From an uncultured Lachnospiraceae bacterium (GTDB lineage: Bacteria; Bacillota; Clostridia; Lachnospirales; Lachnospiraceae), in the NCBI GenBank assembly GCA_910587305.1, contig CAJUKV010000036.1:1-34531 (forward strand): 34,531 bases of DNA, read 5' to 3'. Below are positions 1 to 8,483 of the stretch, in pieces. Made by a program: the position numbers and the translations under genes. The notes beneath the pieces were generated by a model that worked only from the letters and a program-made list of their open reading frames with translations, searched no databases and was not told the origin of the DNA. How positions within the stretch are numbered: position 1 is the first letter of the stretch; the number at the start of each line of letters is the position of its first letter.

Positions 1-60
1 TTTAGTTGTTCTTAGGCGGCGTTTTCTGACGCCTTAGAACTTCTCTTCACACTTTGTTGA
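1..60 (-). repeat. Composite hairpin repeat, copy A (cut by window edge)
   Basis: An imperfect hairpin at 8-40 (11-bp arms GTTCTTAGGCG and CGCCTTAGAAC, one mismatch, loop rich in T) is followed by TTCTCTTCACACT. The same layout recurs near 1630, 4541 and 26732, so this is one member of an interspersed family. It lies just downstream of the MocR gene and may also end that transcript. The left part of the element runs off the window. Confidence 0.7.
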
Positions 61-88
61 AACAATTTCTACGCAGGTAATAGCGAAG

Positions 89-1549
89 TCATCGCGCCCT
101 TTTCAGATAAGGCGTCCAGGCTTTTTCCAATAACATAAGCCCCTTCTCCAATTCCTGCTCTTCCAACGCTCCGTATCCCAGCAGAATTGTATTTTCAAAG
201 GAAGTATTTTTAATACTGTCCTGTCCCATACATGCGTCCGATATTCCGTAAAGCTTTATCCTCTCCCGGGCCGCTGCCATAATCAGCTCCCTTTCCGGTA
301 TTTTGCTCCGGCTTGTCAGCAAAATATGAAGACCGGCGTTCTCCCCTGAAACCATAAATTCTTCCTCAAAGGGGGAAAGATGGCTTAGCAAAAAATCATG
401 CCGCGCTCTGTAAATTTTCCTCATTTTGTTCAAATACCGCTCAAAATATCCGTCTCTGATAAACTCATTTAAAATGCGCTGATCGATACGGGATACCGTG
501 GATGCATAAAAGCCGCACTGTTCCTTATATATCTGCAAAAGTTTTGGCGGCAGTACCATATAACCCACGCGGATTGCAGGCGCAATAGATTTTGAAAAGG
601 TCCCCATATAAATTACCCTGCCGTCTCCATCCGAAGCCTGCAGGGAAGGCACCGGCTTTCCCTTGTACCTGAATTCGCTGTCGTAATCATCCTCTATTAA
701 ATATCTGTCATTTTCTTCCTGCGCCCATTTGAGAAGTTCAATCCGCCTTCCAATGGGCATCACCACTCCTGTAGGATATTGGTGGGAGGGCATCACATAA
801 GCGACCCTTGCACTTGTCTTTCTCAATTTCTTTACGTCCATTCCGCTGCTGTCCATAGGAATTGCCTTAATTTCATAGGCAAAAGACTGAAAAACTCTGT
901 AGGCCCTTTTATAAGTTGGATTTTCCATTGCGATAGGCACATGTCGTCCTAAAATCTTTTCAAGGAGCATAAAAAGATAATCTGTTCCGGCCCCCACCAC
1001 GATCTGCTCCGGCCTGCAATTCACCCCTCTGGAGGAATGGAGGTATCTGCTTATGGTTTCCCGCAGCTGTATATCCCCCTGGGCGTCTCCTAATGCAAAC
1101 ATTTCACTATTGGCGTCCACTAAAATATCCTTTGTAATCTTTTTCCATGTGGCATAAGGAAAATCCTTAAGGCTGACGGCATGGGGAGAAAAATCATATA
1201 AAATTCCTTTTTCCCCCGCCCTTTCCTTCCCTGCACCCACTCCTATACCCTCTTCTAGAAGGGCTTTCTCCGGGAAATGAAAAAGTTCCTCCACATGGCT
1301 CACGAAATATCCTTTGCATGGACGAGCCTCCACATACCCCTCCGCCACAAGCTGCCCATAGGCAAAATCCACCGTACTCCTGGCCACCTGTAAATATTCG
1401 GACAAAGAACGGGTTGAGGGGAGCTTTTCACCCTCTAAAAGCTCCCCCCTCCTTATCTCATCCCGTATATATTCATAAATCTGCTGATAAAGACATTTAC
1501 CTCCTGTCTCTGTCAGCCGTATTGTCAAATCATTCACCCTAACCCCCAT
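89..1549 (-). CDS. MocR/PdxR-type transcriptional regulator (GntR wHTH + aminotransferase-like domain)
   Basis: About 486 residues. Residues 10-85 form a GntR-type winged helix (LYQQIYEYIRDEI, then LPSTRSLSEYL, then YVEARPCKGYFV). The rest is a fold-type I aminotransferase-like domain with the PLP lysine in TFSKSIAPAIRVGY (about Lys320). MocR proteins bind PLP or PLP-amine ligands and commonly control vitamin B6, GABA or taurine genes; the target here cannot be told from the neighbours. Start choice is uncertain. The ATG at 1547-1549 has no Shine-Dalgarno. A GTG four codons later (1535-1537) is preceded by GGGGG and gives an N terminus typical of the family (NDLTIRL). An upstream TTG at 1598-1600 is unlikely. 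The start region lies inside a structured repeat (1543-1690). Confidence 0.9.
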   Translation of the reverse strand: MGVRVNDLTIRLTETGGKCLYQQIYEYIRDEIRRGELLEGEKLPSTRSLSEYLQVARSTVDFAYGQLVAEGYVEARPCKGYFVSHVEELFHFPEKALLEEGIGVGAGKERAGEKGILYDFSPHAVSLKDFPYATWKKITKDILVDANSEMFALGDAQGDIQLRETISRYLHSSRGVNCRPEQIVVGAGTDYLFMLLEKILGRHVPIAMENPTYKRAYRVFQSFAYEIKAIPMDSSGMDVKKLRKTSARVAYVMPSHQYPTGVVMPIGRRIELLKWAQEENDRYLIEDDYDSEFRYKGKPVPSLQASDGDGRVIYMGTFSKSIAPAIRVGYMVLPPKLLQIYKEQCGFYASTVSRIDQRILNEFIRDGYFERYLNKMRKIYRARHDFLLSHLSPFEEEFMVSGENAGLHILLTSRSKIPERELIMAAARERIKLYGISDACMGQDSIKNTSFENTILLGYGALEEQELEKGLMLLEKAWTPYLKRAR

Positions 1550-1690
1550 GTTGCCGCTCTGCGGCAACACAAATCTTGATGAAGAATGCCTGTTTTTCAA
1601 GGCATTCTTCTGAGTGTGAAGCTTTAAAATTTCTTAGATGGCGTTTTCTGACATCTTAGAAATTTTCTTCACACTAACCCCATGTTGCCA
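1543..1690 (-). repeat. Composite hairpin repeat, copy B
   Basis: In plus-strand order: CCCCCATG; a perfect 8-bp hairpin (GTTGCCGC 1550-1557, GCGGCAAC 1561-1568); ACAAAT; GAGTGTGAAG ending at 1621; an inner hairpin (1630-1640 with 1652-1662); CTTCACACT (1667-1675); then ACCCCATGTTGCC again. AGTGTGAAG and CTTCACACT form an outer stem around the inner hairpin. The same order of parts is seen at 4476-4632. It sits between the DUF2225 gene and the MocR gene, and its CCCCCAT end overlaps the MocR start. Confidence 0.75.
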
Positions 1691-1699
1691 GATTGTTCT

Positions 1700-2581
1700 T
1701 TACTTCTGTTCTTCTTTCTTTTCTTTCATTTTTACAACCAATATCTGTTTCAGCTCTCCGGCTCTGTCCTTCATGCGGCTGCCTGTTGACGGGGACGTTA
1801 AAATACCGGAGAGAATGCGGGATGCAACCTCATACTGCCCAAACCGAACGGCAAGCACCGCAATAATATACTCTATCGTAGATTCATCCAGTCCGGCAAA
1901 AGTCCCTTCTGTCTGCCTTGCCGTAAGGAATCCGTCTAACGCGTTTTTAAGAAATTCATACTGTTCCGCCCGGATTTCCTTTAGCTTCTGTTCATATTCC
2001 TGACTGCCGGCCTTATCCGCCTCCCGGGATTTCAGGTTTTCTTCCATACTTATCAAAAGCCATCCCGCTTTCAGACAAATATAAGCTTTTTCGCTGGCTT
2101 TGGCATGGCGCACAATAGCGCATGCAAGGCTGAGCTTATATCGCCCAAGCGCTTCTTCGTAAGTATATGTGAGCTTTTCTTCTGTGGGCGACTGAAACGA
2201 CACGGAAATCGTCTCTCTGATTGCCTTGATTTGTAACGCAGTAAGTCCGCTAAAATAACGGCTATGAACCGAATAACCACAGCATGGACAGCTAATCACT
2301 TCATATTTTAAAGGCTCGATATTTTCATAGACCGGCCTTAAATAAATATCCGTGCGCACCAGCTTTGCCCGTCCTGTCCGCATGGTCCTTGCCTTAATCT
2401 TCTGATAGCATACGGGGCATTCATAGGTCTTATCAAAAAGATAATCCTCTTCCTGCATAATACGTACAGTTTCTTTTACATCTTTTTCCTGGGCCGTCGT
2501 CTTTTTTTCATCCTCATATATATTCAGATTTTCCAATTCATTCAGGCCAAATTTCCCAAGGCCTTTCAACAGTCCAAGCAT
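1700..2581 (-). CDS. DUF2225 family zinc-ribbon protein
   Basis: A 293-residue soluble protein. Two CxxC pairs are visible: YECPVCYQKIK (about residue 55) and ISCPCCGYSVHSRYF (about residue 97), with the RTGRAKLVRTDIYLRP stretch between them that is typical of DUF2225. They probably bind one zinc ion. The C-terminal half is helical and resembles tetratricopeptide-like repeats (RYKLSLACAIVRHAKASEK, then LDESTIEYIIAVLAVRFGQYEVA). GGAGG lies 8 bases upstream of the ATG. The function of the family is unknown. It follows glnS by about 34 bases on the same strand and is probably co-transcribed with it. Confidence 0.85.
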   Translation of the reverse strand: MLGLLKGLGKFGLNELENLNIYEDEKKTTAQEKDVKETVRIMQEEDYLFDKTYECPVCYQKIKARTMRTGRAKLVRTDIYLRPVYENIEPLKYEVISCPCCGYSVHSRYFSGLTALQIKAIRETISVSFQSPTEEKLTYTYEEALGRYKLSLACAIVRHAKASEKAYICLKAGWLLISMEENLKSREADKAGSQEYEQKLKEIRAEQYEFLKNALDGFLTARQTEGTFAGLDESTIEYIIAVLAVRFGQYEVASRILSGILTSPSTGSRMKDRAGELKQILVVKMKEKKEEQK

Positions 2582-2615
2582 TCCTCATACCTCCATGCTT
2601 CCGGCAGCCGATAAA

Positions 2616-4388
2616 CTATTTTTTTGGCAATACATAAGAGCTTTTTAAGGATACAATCCTGTTAAATACAAGGCTATCCTCCTTTGAATCCTTTGCATCT
2701 ACGCAGAAATACCCCTGGCGGACAAACTGGAAGCTATCGTATGGCTTTGCATCCTTAAGCCCGGGCTCTAAATAGCATTCCTTTCTTACAATAAGAGAAT
2801 TGGGATTTAAATTAAGACTTCCGTCCTCATTGTAAACACCTTTATCCTCATCAATGATATTTTCATAAAGCCTTACCTCAGCTTTAACAGCTTCCTTGGC
2901 AGGAACCCAGTGAATGGTTCCCTTTACCTTCCGTCCGGTAAAGCCTGTGCCACATTTTGTTTCAGGGTCATAGGTACAATGTACCTCACTCACACTGCCG
3001 TTTTCATCCTTCACACAGCCCACGCAGGTTACAAAATAAGCGTTCATAAGCCGCACTTCATTTCCTGGGAAAAGACGGAAATACTTTTTAGGAGGCTCCT
3101 CCATAAAGTCTTCCCTCTCAATATAAAGCTCCCTTCCAAAAGGGACCTGCCGGACGCCCATGCTCTCATTTTCAAGATTGTTGGCAACCTCAAGCATCTC
3201 GCTTTTGTCTTCCGGATAATTGTCAATAATCAGCTTAATTGGATCTAACACCGCCATCATGCGGGGACGTTTTAGCTTCAAATCCTCCCTGATGCAGTAC
3301 TCAAGCATTGCATAATCCGCAGAGGAATTGCTCTTTGACACGCCGCAAAGATCCACGAACATTTTAATGGATTCCGGTGTAAAACCTCTTCTTCGCAGCG
3401 CAGCTATGGAAACAAGCCTGGGATCATCCCAGCCATCCACAATTTGATCCTCTACCAGCTTCTTAATATATCTTTTTCCCGTAACCACATTGGTCAAGTA
3501 CATTTTGGCAAATTCAATTTGTCTGGGGGGAATCTTATACTCTAATTCTCTCACCACCCAGTCATACAGCGGCCTGTGATCCTCAAATTCCAGGGTACAG
3601 ATAGAATGGGTAATCCCCTCTATAGCGTCCTCTATGGGATGGGCAAAGTCATACATAGGATAAATGCACCATTTATCGCCCGTATTGTGATGACTCATAT
3701 GAGCCACCCGGTAAATCACCGGATCCCGCATATTAATGTTAGGAGACGCCATATCAATCTTAGCCCGGAGCGTTTTCTCCCCGTCCTTAAATTCACCGTT
3801 TTTCATTTTTTCAAAAAGAGCCAGATTCTCTTCTACGCTCCTGTCGCGGTTAGGGTCATTTTTCCCCGGCTCAGTTAAGGTTCCTCTGTATTCCCTCATT
3901 TCTTCTGCGGAAAGATCTGACACGTAAGCTTTCCCTTTATGAATCAGCTTAACCGCCCCCTCATACATCTGCTCAAAATAATCTGAGGCAAAGAAAAGCC
4001 TGTCTTCCCAGTCAGCCCCCAGCCATTTAATATCCTCCAAAATAGATTCCACAAACTCTGTTTTTTCCTTGGTAGGATTGGTATCGTCAAAGCGCATATT
4101 AAACTGACCGTTATAAGCCTTCGCCAATCCATAATTTAAAAGAATGCTTTTGGCGTGCCCGATATGGAGATACCCGTTAGGTTCGGGCGGAAATCTGGTG
4201 TGTACATGGTCGTATACGCCCTCTGCCAAGTCTTTATCAATCATCTGTTCAATAAAGTTTCTGGAAACTACTGTTTTCTCTCCTTCGCCGCCCTCTGCTC
4301 CTGCTGTTTCTACGCAGTCCATTTCACTTGCCCTTACCTGTTCCTTTACATATTCGTTCTTTCCATTATTATTCTGATCCATTTTCAT
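2616..4388 (-). CDS. glnS: Glutamine--tRNA ligase (GlnRS)
   Basis: Charges tRNA-Gln with glutamine in the cytosol. About 590 residues, with a non-conserved N-terminal extension of about 55. The class I signature is PPEPNGYLHIGH (HIGH at about 75-78), followed by FDDTNP. Also present are the GWDDPR block (about 319-324), LRRRGFTPESI and the C-terminal anticodon-binding beta barrels (EVRLMNAYFV, KGTIHWVPA). The position of the KMSKS loop reads VTGKR (about 302-306) instead of the usual MSKR. Three in-frame ATGs lie close together. The first (4395-4397) is only one base from GGGAG, so the next (4386-4388) is preferred. The organism also has GatCAB (18717-21911). Confidence 0.96.
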   Translation of the reverse strand: MKMDQNNNGKNEYVKEQVRASEMDCVETAGAEGGEGEKTVVSRNFIEQMIDKDLAEGVYDHVHTRFPPEPNGYLHIGHAKSILLNYGLAKAYNGQFNMRFDDTNPTKEKTEFVESILEDIKWLGADWEDRLFFASDYFEQMYEGAVKLIHKGKAYVSDLSAEEMREYRGTLTEPGKNDPNRDRSVEENLALFEKMKNGEFKDGEKTLRAKIDMASPNINMRDPVIYRVAHMSHHNTGDKWCIYPMYDFAHPIEDAIEGITHSICTLEFEDHRPLYDWVVRELEYKIPPRQIEFAKMYLTNVVTGKRYIKKLVEDQIVDGWDDPRLVSIAALRRRGFTPESIKMFVDLCGVSKSNSSADYAMLEYCIREDLKLKRPRMMAVLDPIKLIIDNYPEDKSEMLEVANNLENESMGVRQVPFGRELYIEREDFMEEPPKKYFRLFPGNEVRLMNAYFVTCVGCVKDENGSVSEVHCTYDPETKCGTGFTGRKVKGTIHWVPAKEAVKAEVRLYENIIDEDKGVYNEDGSLNLNPNSLIVRKECYLEPGLKDAKPYDSFQFVRQGYFCVDAKDSKEDSLVFNRIVSLKSSYVLPKK

Positions 4389-4475
4389 AATAACCATGCT
4401 CCCTTCTCATTCCGCAAATTTATGCTCTCAACCAAAACTTGCGTATGAAAAATTTTCAGAAATTAATTTTCGCTT

Positions 4476-4632
4476 TCACACTAGCCCCCATGATTCCGCT
4501 CTGCGGAATCACAAATTCTTCTAAGTGTGAAGTTTTAACTGTTCTTAGGCGACGTTTTTTGACGCCTTAGAACTTTTCTTCACACTAGCCCCCATGTTGC
4601 CATACTGCGGCGGCACAAATTGGATTGTGAAG
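4476..4632 (-). repeat. Composite hairpin repeat, copy C
   Basis: The most complete copy. Plus-strand order: TTCACACTAGCCCCCATG; hairpin GATTCCGC (4492-4499) with GCGGAATC (4503-4510); ACAAATT; AGTGTGAAG (4524-4532); inner hairpin GTTCTTAGGCG (4541-4551) with CGCCTTAGAAC (4563-4573); CTTCACACT (4578-4586); then AGCCCCCATGTTGCC and CACAAATTGG (4583-4623). The first hairpin has different stem bases from copy B (GATTCCGC versus GTTGCCGC), yet both halves changed together. The rest of the roughly 350-base gap between the sensor gene and glnS (about 4632-4741) is AT-rich, and nothing else was recognised there. Confidence 0.75.
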
Positions 4633-4741
4633 CCTTTTTGTAATCAGTTAATTTTATATCAAAAATACACGAATTATCATATCACATCACCTAAAATTAA
4701 TAAAGCATGTTTTATAAATAACAAAGACTATTATTTTAATA

Positions 4742-6133
4742 TCAGGTTGTTTTTTTCCTTCCATTCTTTTTCCTGCCCGTACAGTCGCGTAAAGTACTTA
4801 AGGAGGCAGGACTTCCATCCATCCATTCAATTTCCTCATAATGCAAATCATACCAGCGTTTCTTTTTCGTAAAATAAAACTCTCTGTTTCCCTCCGCCTG
4901 CACTGCCAGGCCAAGAACACCGTTTACCTCTCCTGCATCCAGCATATCCGGCTCCTTGTCAAATATCTGATACATTTCCTTGTTCGCATATAAAATATCG
5001 CCCGTTTTTAAACTTCTTACACACACCGCAGCTCCTACATGCTCCAATATTCTTTCCAATTTTGCTTCCAATAAATCACTTTGGGCGCGTCCGGCCATGC
5101 TGTATTGGAGTATTTTAACGGCGTCACTTAAAAACCTGATTTCCGACAGCTCCCACACTCTGTCCTTCTCTTTCGCTCCAAAGCAGGCATACATATTTCC
5201 TAAGACACTTGTTTCTACAGGGATCAAAATAAGCGCTTTCAGGCCAAGGGCCTGTATTGTTTCCTTTTCTTTTGCCCCCAACATGGATTTAGCGGACAAA
5301 ACAAGTGTTTTTTCAGTTCGCAAAAGTGAAAAAACCGGGCTGTCAATGTTTTCTTCTATCTCCCAGTTTACCATCTTTGCACACCATTTGGATATCATTT
5401 CAATACAATTGTTATTTTTAGATGTGCGGTAAAGCGCCGCAACGCTTAGCTCCAGAAATTCTCCAACTATTTTTAAATATTTATAAATGGTCTTTTCCTC
5501 AGGCTCTTTGCCATCTATCATAACCTGCATCAACCGGCTGAGTGTCTGTTCGCGGGTAAGCTTTTCTTCCATTTCTTTTTCCAGATACCTGCTTCTTCGA
5601 TCTGCTGCCTGAGCATTTACTACCGAAAGCCTTTCTTTTAACAAAGCATCTGTCATATCCCGCAAAGCATCTATGGTTCTTGCCAGCTGCCTCTCGCTGA
5701 TTACGCTCGTAAAGCCCTCAAGAGGAGCATTCTCATAGTCTTCCATATCCTCCTCGTCAAAAAGCACTCCGCACCCTACCCAGCTGAGCACCGGCTTTTT
5801 ATCCACTCTGACCGTGGCTACGGCCAAACGAAAATTGGGATAAGCCGTGGTCTCTATCGCCTGATCCTCTAATGTGCTTTCCCCTATACGGGCCAGCATA
5901 TTTTGAAGCTGTTCTCTGTCAATGAGTTCTTTTATTCTTAAAATTTCATCCTCTTTTCCGCTAAATTCCGTAAGAGGAAAACCGTCTTTATCCACACAAT
6001 ATAAGAAAACATTTGCCATTTTACAAAAACAGCGCTGTAAATTTTCCAACACGCCGCCGTCTTTAAGGCTTTGAATTAACGGTACCACATCCTGCATACC
6101 AAAGACACGTTCCTGATTGTTCAAATGGCTCAC
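4742..6133 (-). CDS. Sensor protein: PocR-like N-terminal domain, GAF and PAS domains, no output domain
   Basis: About 463 residues from a GTG with AGGGGG six bases upstream. Residues 8-150 resemble a PocR-like ligand-binding domain (VFLYCVDKDGFPLTEFSG; tentative). A coiled-coil linker follows (about 170-200, ARTIDALRDMTDALLKERL then RRSRYLEKEMEEKL). A GAF-like domain (about 205-345) and a PAS-like domain (about 355-450; LERILEHVGAAVCVRSLKTGDILYAN) come next. The protein stops right after the last PAS strand (SLSTLRDCTGRKKNGRKKTT). Relatives with this layout, as I recall them, continue into a GGDEF domain; none is visible here or in the downstream 150 bases. It is either a stand-alone sensor or a truncated cyclase. 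An upstream GTG at 6191-6193 is possible but poorly spaced. Confidence 0.7.
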   Translation of the reverse strand: MSHLNNQERVFGMQDVVPLIQSLKDGGVLENLQRCFCKMANVFLYCVDKDGFPLTEFSGKEDEILRIKELIDREQLQNMLARIGESTLEDQAIETTAYPNFRLAVATVRVDKKPVLSWVGCGVLFDEEDMEDYENAPLEGFTSVISERQLARTIDALRDMTDALLKERLSVVNAQAADRRSRYLEKEMEEKLTREQTLSRLMQVMIDGKEPEEKTIYKYLKIVGEFLELSVAALYRTSKNNNCIEMISKWCAKMVNWEIEENIDSPVFSLLRTEKTLVLSAKSMLGAKEKETIQALGLKALILIPVETSVLGNMYACFGAKEKDRVWELSEIRFLSDAVKILQYSMAGRAQSDLLEAKLERILEHVGAAVCVRSLKTGDILYANKEMYQIFDKEPDMLDAGEVNGVLGLAVQAEGNREFYFTKKKRWYDLHYEEIEWMDGSPASLSTLRDCTGRKKNGRKKTT

Positions 6134-6235
6134 CCTTTTCCCCCTTACTTCATACGTTTCCTGACAAATTCTTTTGGCTCTTCGCCCGCCCACTCCAAAC
6201 CCTTCGACTCTGCGGGACAGCTTACTTGCTAAGAT

Positions 6236-6261
6236 TTCTCCCCGTAAAATAACGGGGAGAA
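6236..6261. terminator. Hairpin downstream of guaB
   Basis: Perfect 10-bp stem, TTCTCCCCGT (6236-6245) and ACGGGGAGAA (6252-6261), with an AT-rich loop. On the minus strand it is about 120 bases beyond the guaB stop but is followed only by ATCTTAG, so the U-tract is weak. On the plus strand TTTT follows directly. It is probably the end of the guaB transcript. Confidence 0.5.
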
Positions 6262-6380
6262 TTTTATGTTTTCTCGCTTTGCAAATATGGCTTCCATCAT
6301 ATTTGTTTTATTTATAACATCCGCTATATTGCAATGCCATTTTCTTGTAATCCGCCAATCTATGGGCCGGACACAAATTG

Positions 6381-7835
6381 CTACTCATCCAAACTATAGT
6401 TAGGCGCTTCCTTTGTAATGTGAATATCATGGGGATGGCTTTCCTTTAAAGAAGCAGCGGAAATCCTTATGAATCTTCCCTTTTCCTTTAACTCCTCTAC
6501 TGTTTTTGTTCCGCAATAACCCATACCGGAGCGCAAGCCGCCAATCAGCTGGAATACGGTATCTTCCACCGTTCCTTTGTAAGCCACACGTCCTTCTACT
6601 CCTTCCGGCACCAGTTTCTTTGCATTTTCCTGGAAATAGCGGTCTTTACTTCCGTTTTCCATGGCAGCAATCGATCCCATACCTCTGTAAACCTTATATT
6701 TCCGTCCCTGATATAATTCAAAAGTACCGGGACTTTCATCACAGCCTGCAAAAATACTCCCCATCATACAGACATTCCCGCCTGCTGCAATTGCCTTTGT
6801 CATATCCCCTGAATATTTAATGCCGCCGTCTGCAATAATCGGAATACCGTATTCCTTTGCAACGGAATATGCGTCCATAATGGCGGTAATCTGCGGTACA
6901 CCGATGCCTGCAACCACACGGGTGGTACAGATAGAGCCAGGGCCAATACCTACCTTAACCGCATCTGCTCCTGCTTCTATCAAGTCCTTCGTACCCTCGC
7001 CGGTGGCAACATTACCTGCAATCACCTGCACATCCGGATATTTATCTTTGATCATTTTAAGACAGTGGAGCACATTCTCGGAATGGCCATGAGCGCTGTC
7101 AAGGACAATCACATCCACTTTCGCGTCAACTAATGCACCTACTCTGTCTAACACATTTGCCGTAATTCCCACACCTGCGCCACATAGGAGCCTTCCCTGA
7201 CTGTCCTTTGCCGCCAATGGATATTTAATCGTTTTCTCAATATCTTTAATGGTAATCAGTCCTACAAGATTGTAGTCATCATCTACGATAGGAAGCTTTT
7301 CCTTTCTTGCTTTGGCAAGAATCTGCTTTGCCTCCTCAAGAGTAGTCCCTGCTTTCGCGGTTATAAGCCCATCCGAAGTCATGGATTCTTTGATTTTCTT
7401 TGTGAAATCCGTTTCGAACTTTAAGTCCCTGTTGGTAATAATACCTACCAGTTTACGCCCCTGTGTAATTGGCACGCCTGAAATCCTGAATTTTGCCATC
7501 AGTACATCCGCATCTGCAAGTGTATGATCCGGAGATAAAGAGAATGGATCCGTAATAACACCGTTCTCAGATCGTTTAACCTTATCTACCTCTTCCGCCT
7601 GCGCCTCAATAGACATGTTCTTGTGAATGATACCAATTCCGCCCTGTCTGGCCATGGCTATTGCCATCCTGTTTTCCGTAACTGTGTCCATCCCTGCACT
7701 CATCATAGGGATATGGAGCTTGATTTTTTTGGTTAACCAGGTTGACAGATCCACTTCATTAGGAATCACTTTCGAGAAAGACGGCACCAAAAGTACATCA
7801 TCAAAAGTAATTCCTTCGCCAATTATCTGACCCAT
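6381..7835 (-). CDS. guaB: IMP dehydrogenase
   Basis: Converts IMP to XMP with NAD+, the committed step of guanine nucleotide synthesis; a cytosolic tetramer. At 484 residues it is full length. The N terminus ITFDDVLLVPSFS starts the barrel. Two CBS domains are inserted at about 90-205 (PITQGRKLVGIITNRDLKF, then LPIVDDDYNLVGLITIKDI). The catalytic loop GPGSICTTR places Cys303. The phosphate-binding DGGIKYSGDM and the flap region YRGMGSIAAM are intact. The RBS is AGGAGGAGA, close upstream of the ATG. It is a single-gene unit between two hairpin terminators. Control by guanine or XMP riboswitch is not visible in its short leader. Confidence 0.97.
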   Translation of the reverse strand: MGQIIGEGITFDDVLLVPSFSKVIPNEVDLSTWLTKKIKLHIPMMSAGMDTVTENRMAIAMARQGGIGIIHKNMSIEAQAEEVDKVKRSENGVITDPFSLSPDHTLADADVLMAKFRISGVPITQGRKLVGIITNRDLKFETDFTKKIKESMTSDGLITAKAGTTLEEAKQILAKARKEKLPIVDDDYNLVGLITIKDIEKTIKYPLAAKDSQGRLLCGAGVGITANVLDRVGALVDAKVDVIVLDSAHGHSENVLHCLKMIKDKYPDVQVIAGNVATGEGTKDLIEAGADAVKVGIGPGSICTTRVVAGIGVPQITAIMDAYSVAKEYGIPIIADGGIKYSGDMTKAIAAGGNVCMMGSIFAGCDESPGTFELYQGRKYKVYRGMGSIAAMENGSKDRYFQENAKKLVPEGVEGRVAYKGTVEDTVFQLIGGLRSGMGYCGTKTVEELKEKGRFIRISAASLKESHPHDIHITKEAPNYSLDE

Positions 7836-7881
7836 TTTCTCTCCTCCTATAGTTAGTTTATTTATAAAATTTTTAAAAATA

Positions 7882-7906
7882 AGCTGGCTCGCGAAGCGTG
7901 TCAGCT
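7882..7906 (-). terminator. Intrinsic terminator after the DUF6106-type gene
   Basis: Read on the minus strand, AGCTG-CGC and GCG-CAGCT arms pair around a TTC loop with one mismatch, followed by TTATTTTT. It lies about 14 bases after the stop of the gene that ends at 7920 and separates it from guaB. Confidence 0.75.
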
Positions 7907-7919
7907 ATTGTTACCAAAT

Positions 7920-8414
7920 TTAATCTTTAAACACCTTTCTTGGCACTACAAACTGTATTGCCTTAACCATCTCCTCATTGGGCTCAAATATAACCTTTTT
8001 CGAACCCTCATAAAAAAATACATATCTTTTGTCCGGCTGTTTTTCTTCCCCGGAGCTGTAATCTACTACTTTATCATTCCTGTTTTTATAATTATCCAGA
8101 TGCCATGATTTGATGGGCGCTAAAATTTCCATCTTGCCCACATCAAAAACCGCAACCCTTTTGCGCTTTGTCTTCGCCATGACCTTGTCTACCGTGATCT
8201 CCTTGTCCACATAAAGATACTCATATTCCAGATCCGCATTTAAATAAAGAAAATATGCGCCGACGCCAATAACAATTCCAAGGATTAACGCCGGGATAAA
8301 AACAAATCCCACCAACACAAAGCAAACGGCCAGAACCATTGACAGGATTTTCAAAAATGCCATATACATCGGGGTTTTCTTTTTTACAAGACATTCCACA
8401 TAAGTTTCGTTCAT
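7920..8414 (-). CDS. Small membrane protein, DUF6106-like
   Basis: 164 residues. One long hydrophobic stretch at about 20-58 (FLKILSMVLAVCFVLVGFVF, then IPALILGIVIGVGAYFLYL) could span the membrane twice. A cytoplasmic domain follows with the pattern LEYEYLYVDKEITVDKVM, KRKRVAVFDVGKME and YVFFYEG. I recognise this layout as that of the DUF6106 family common in Lachnospiraceae; the assignment is from memory. The function is unknown. A good promoter (8455-8483) lies just upstream, and a terminator follows, so it is probably transcribed alone. GGAGG is 15 bases from the ATG, unusually far. Confidence 0.7.
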   Translation of the reverse strand: MNETYVECLVKKKTPMYMAFLKILSMVLAVCFVLVGFVFIPALILGIVIGVGAYFLYLNADLEYEYLYVDKEITVDKVMAKTKRKRVAVFDVGKMEILAPIKSWHLDNYKNRNDKVVDYSSGEEKQPDKRYVFFYEGSKKVIFEPNEEMVKAIQFVVPRKVFKD

Positions 8415-8454
8415 AATTATTTCACTTTTCCTCCGCTGATTTTATATTTATCTT

Positions 8455-8483
8455 ATGATAGTATATTTTGTTGAAACTTTCAA
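8455..8483 (-). promoter_or_regulatory. Sigma-A type promoter for the DUF6106-type gene
   Basis: On the minus strand: -35 TTGAAA (8478-8483), 17-base spacer, -10 TATCAT (8455-8460). It overlaps the last codons of the upstream yfhO-type gene, so the two genes can be uncoupled. Confidence 0.6.
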
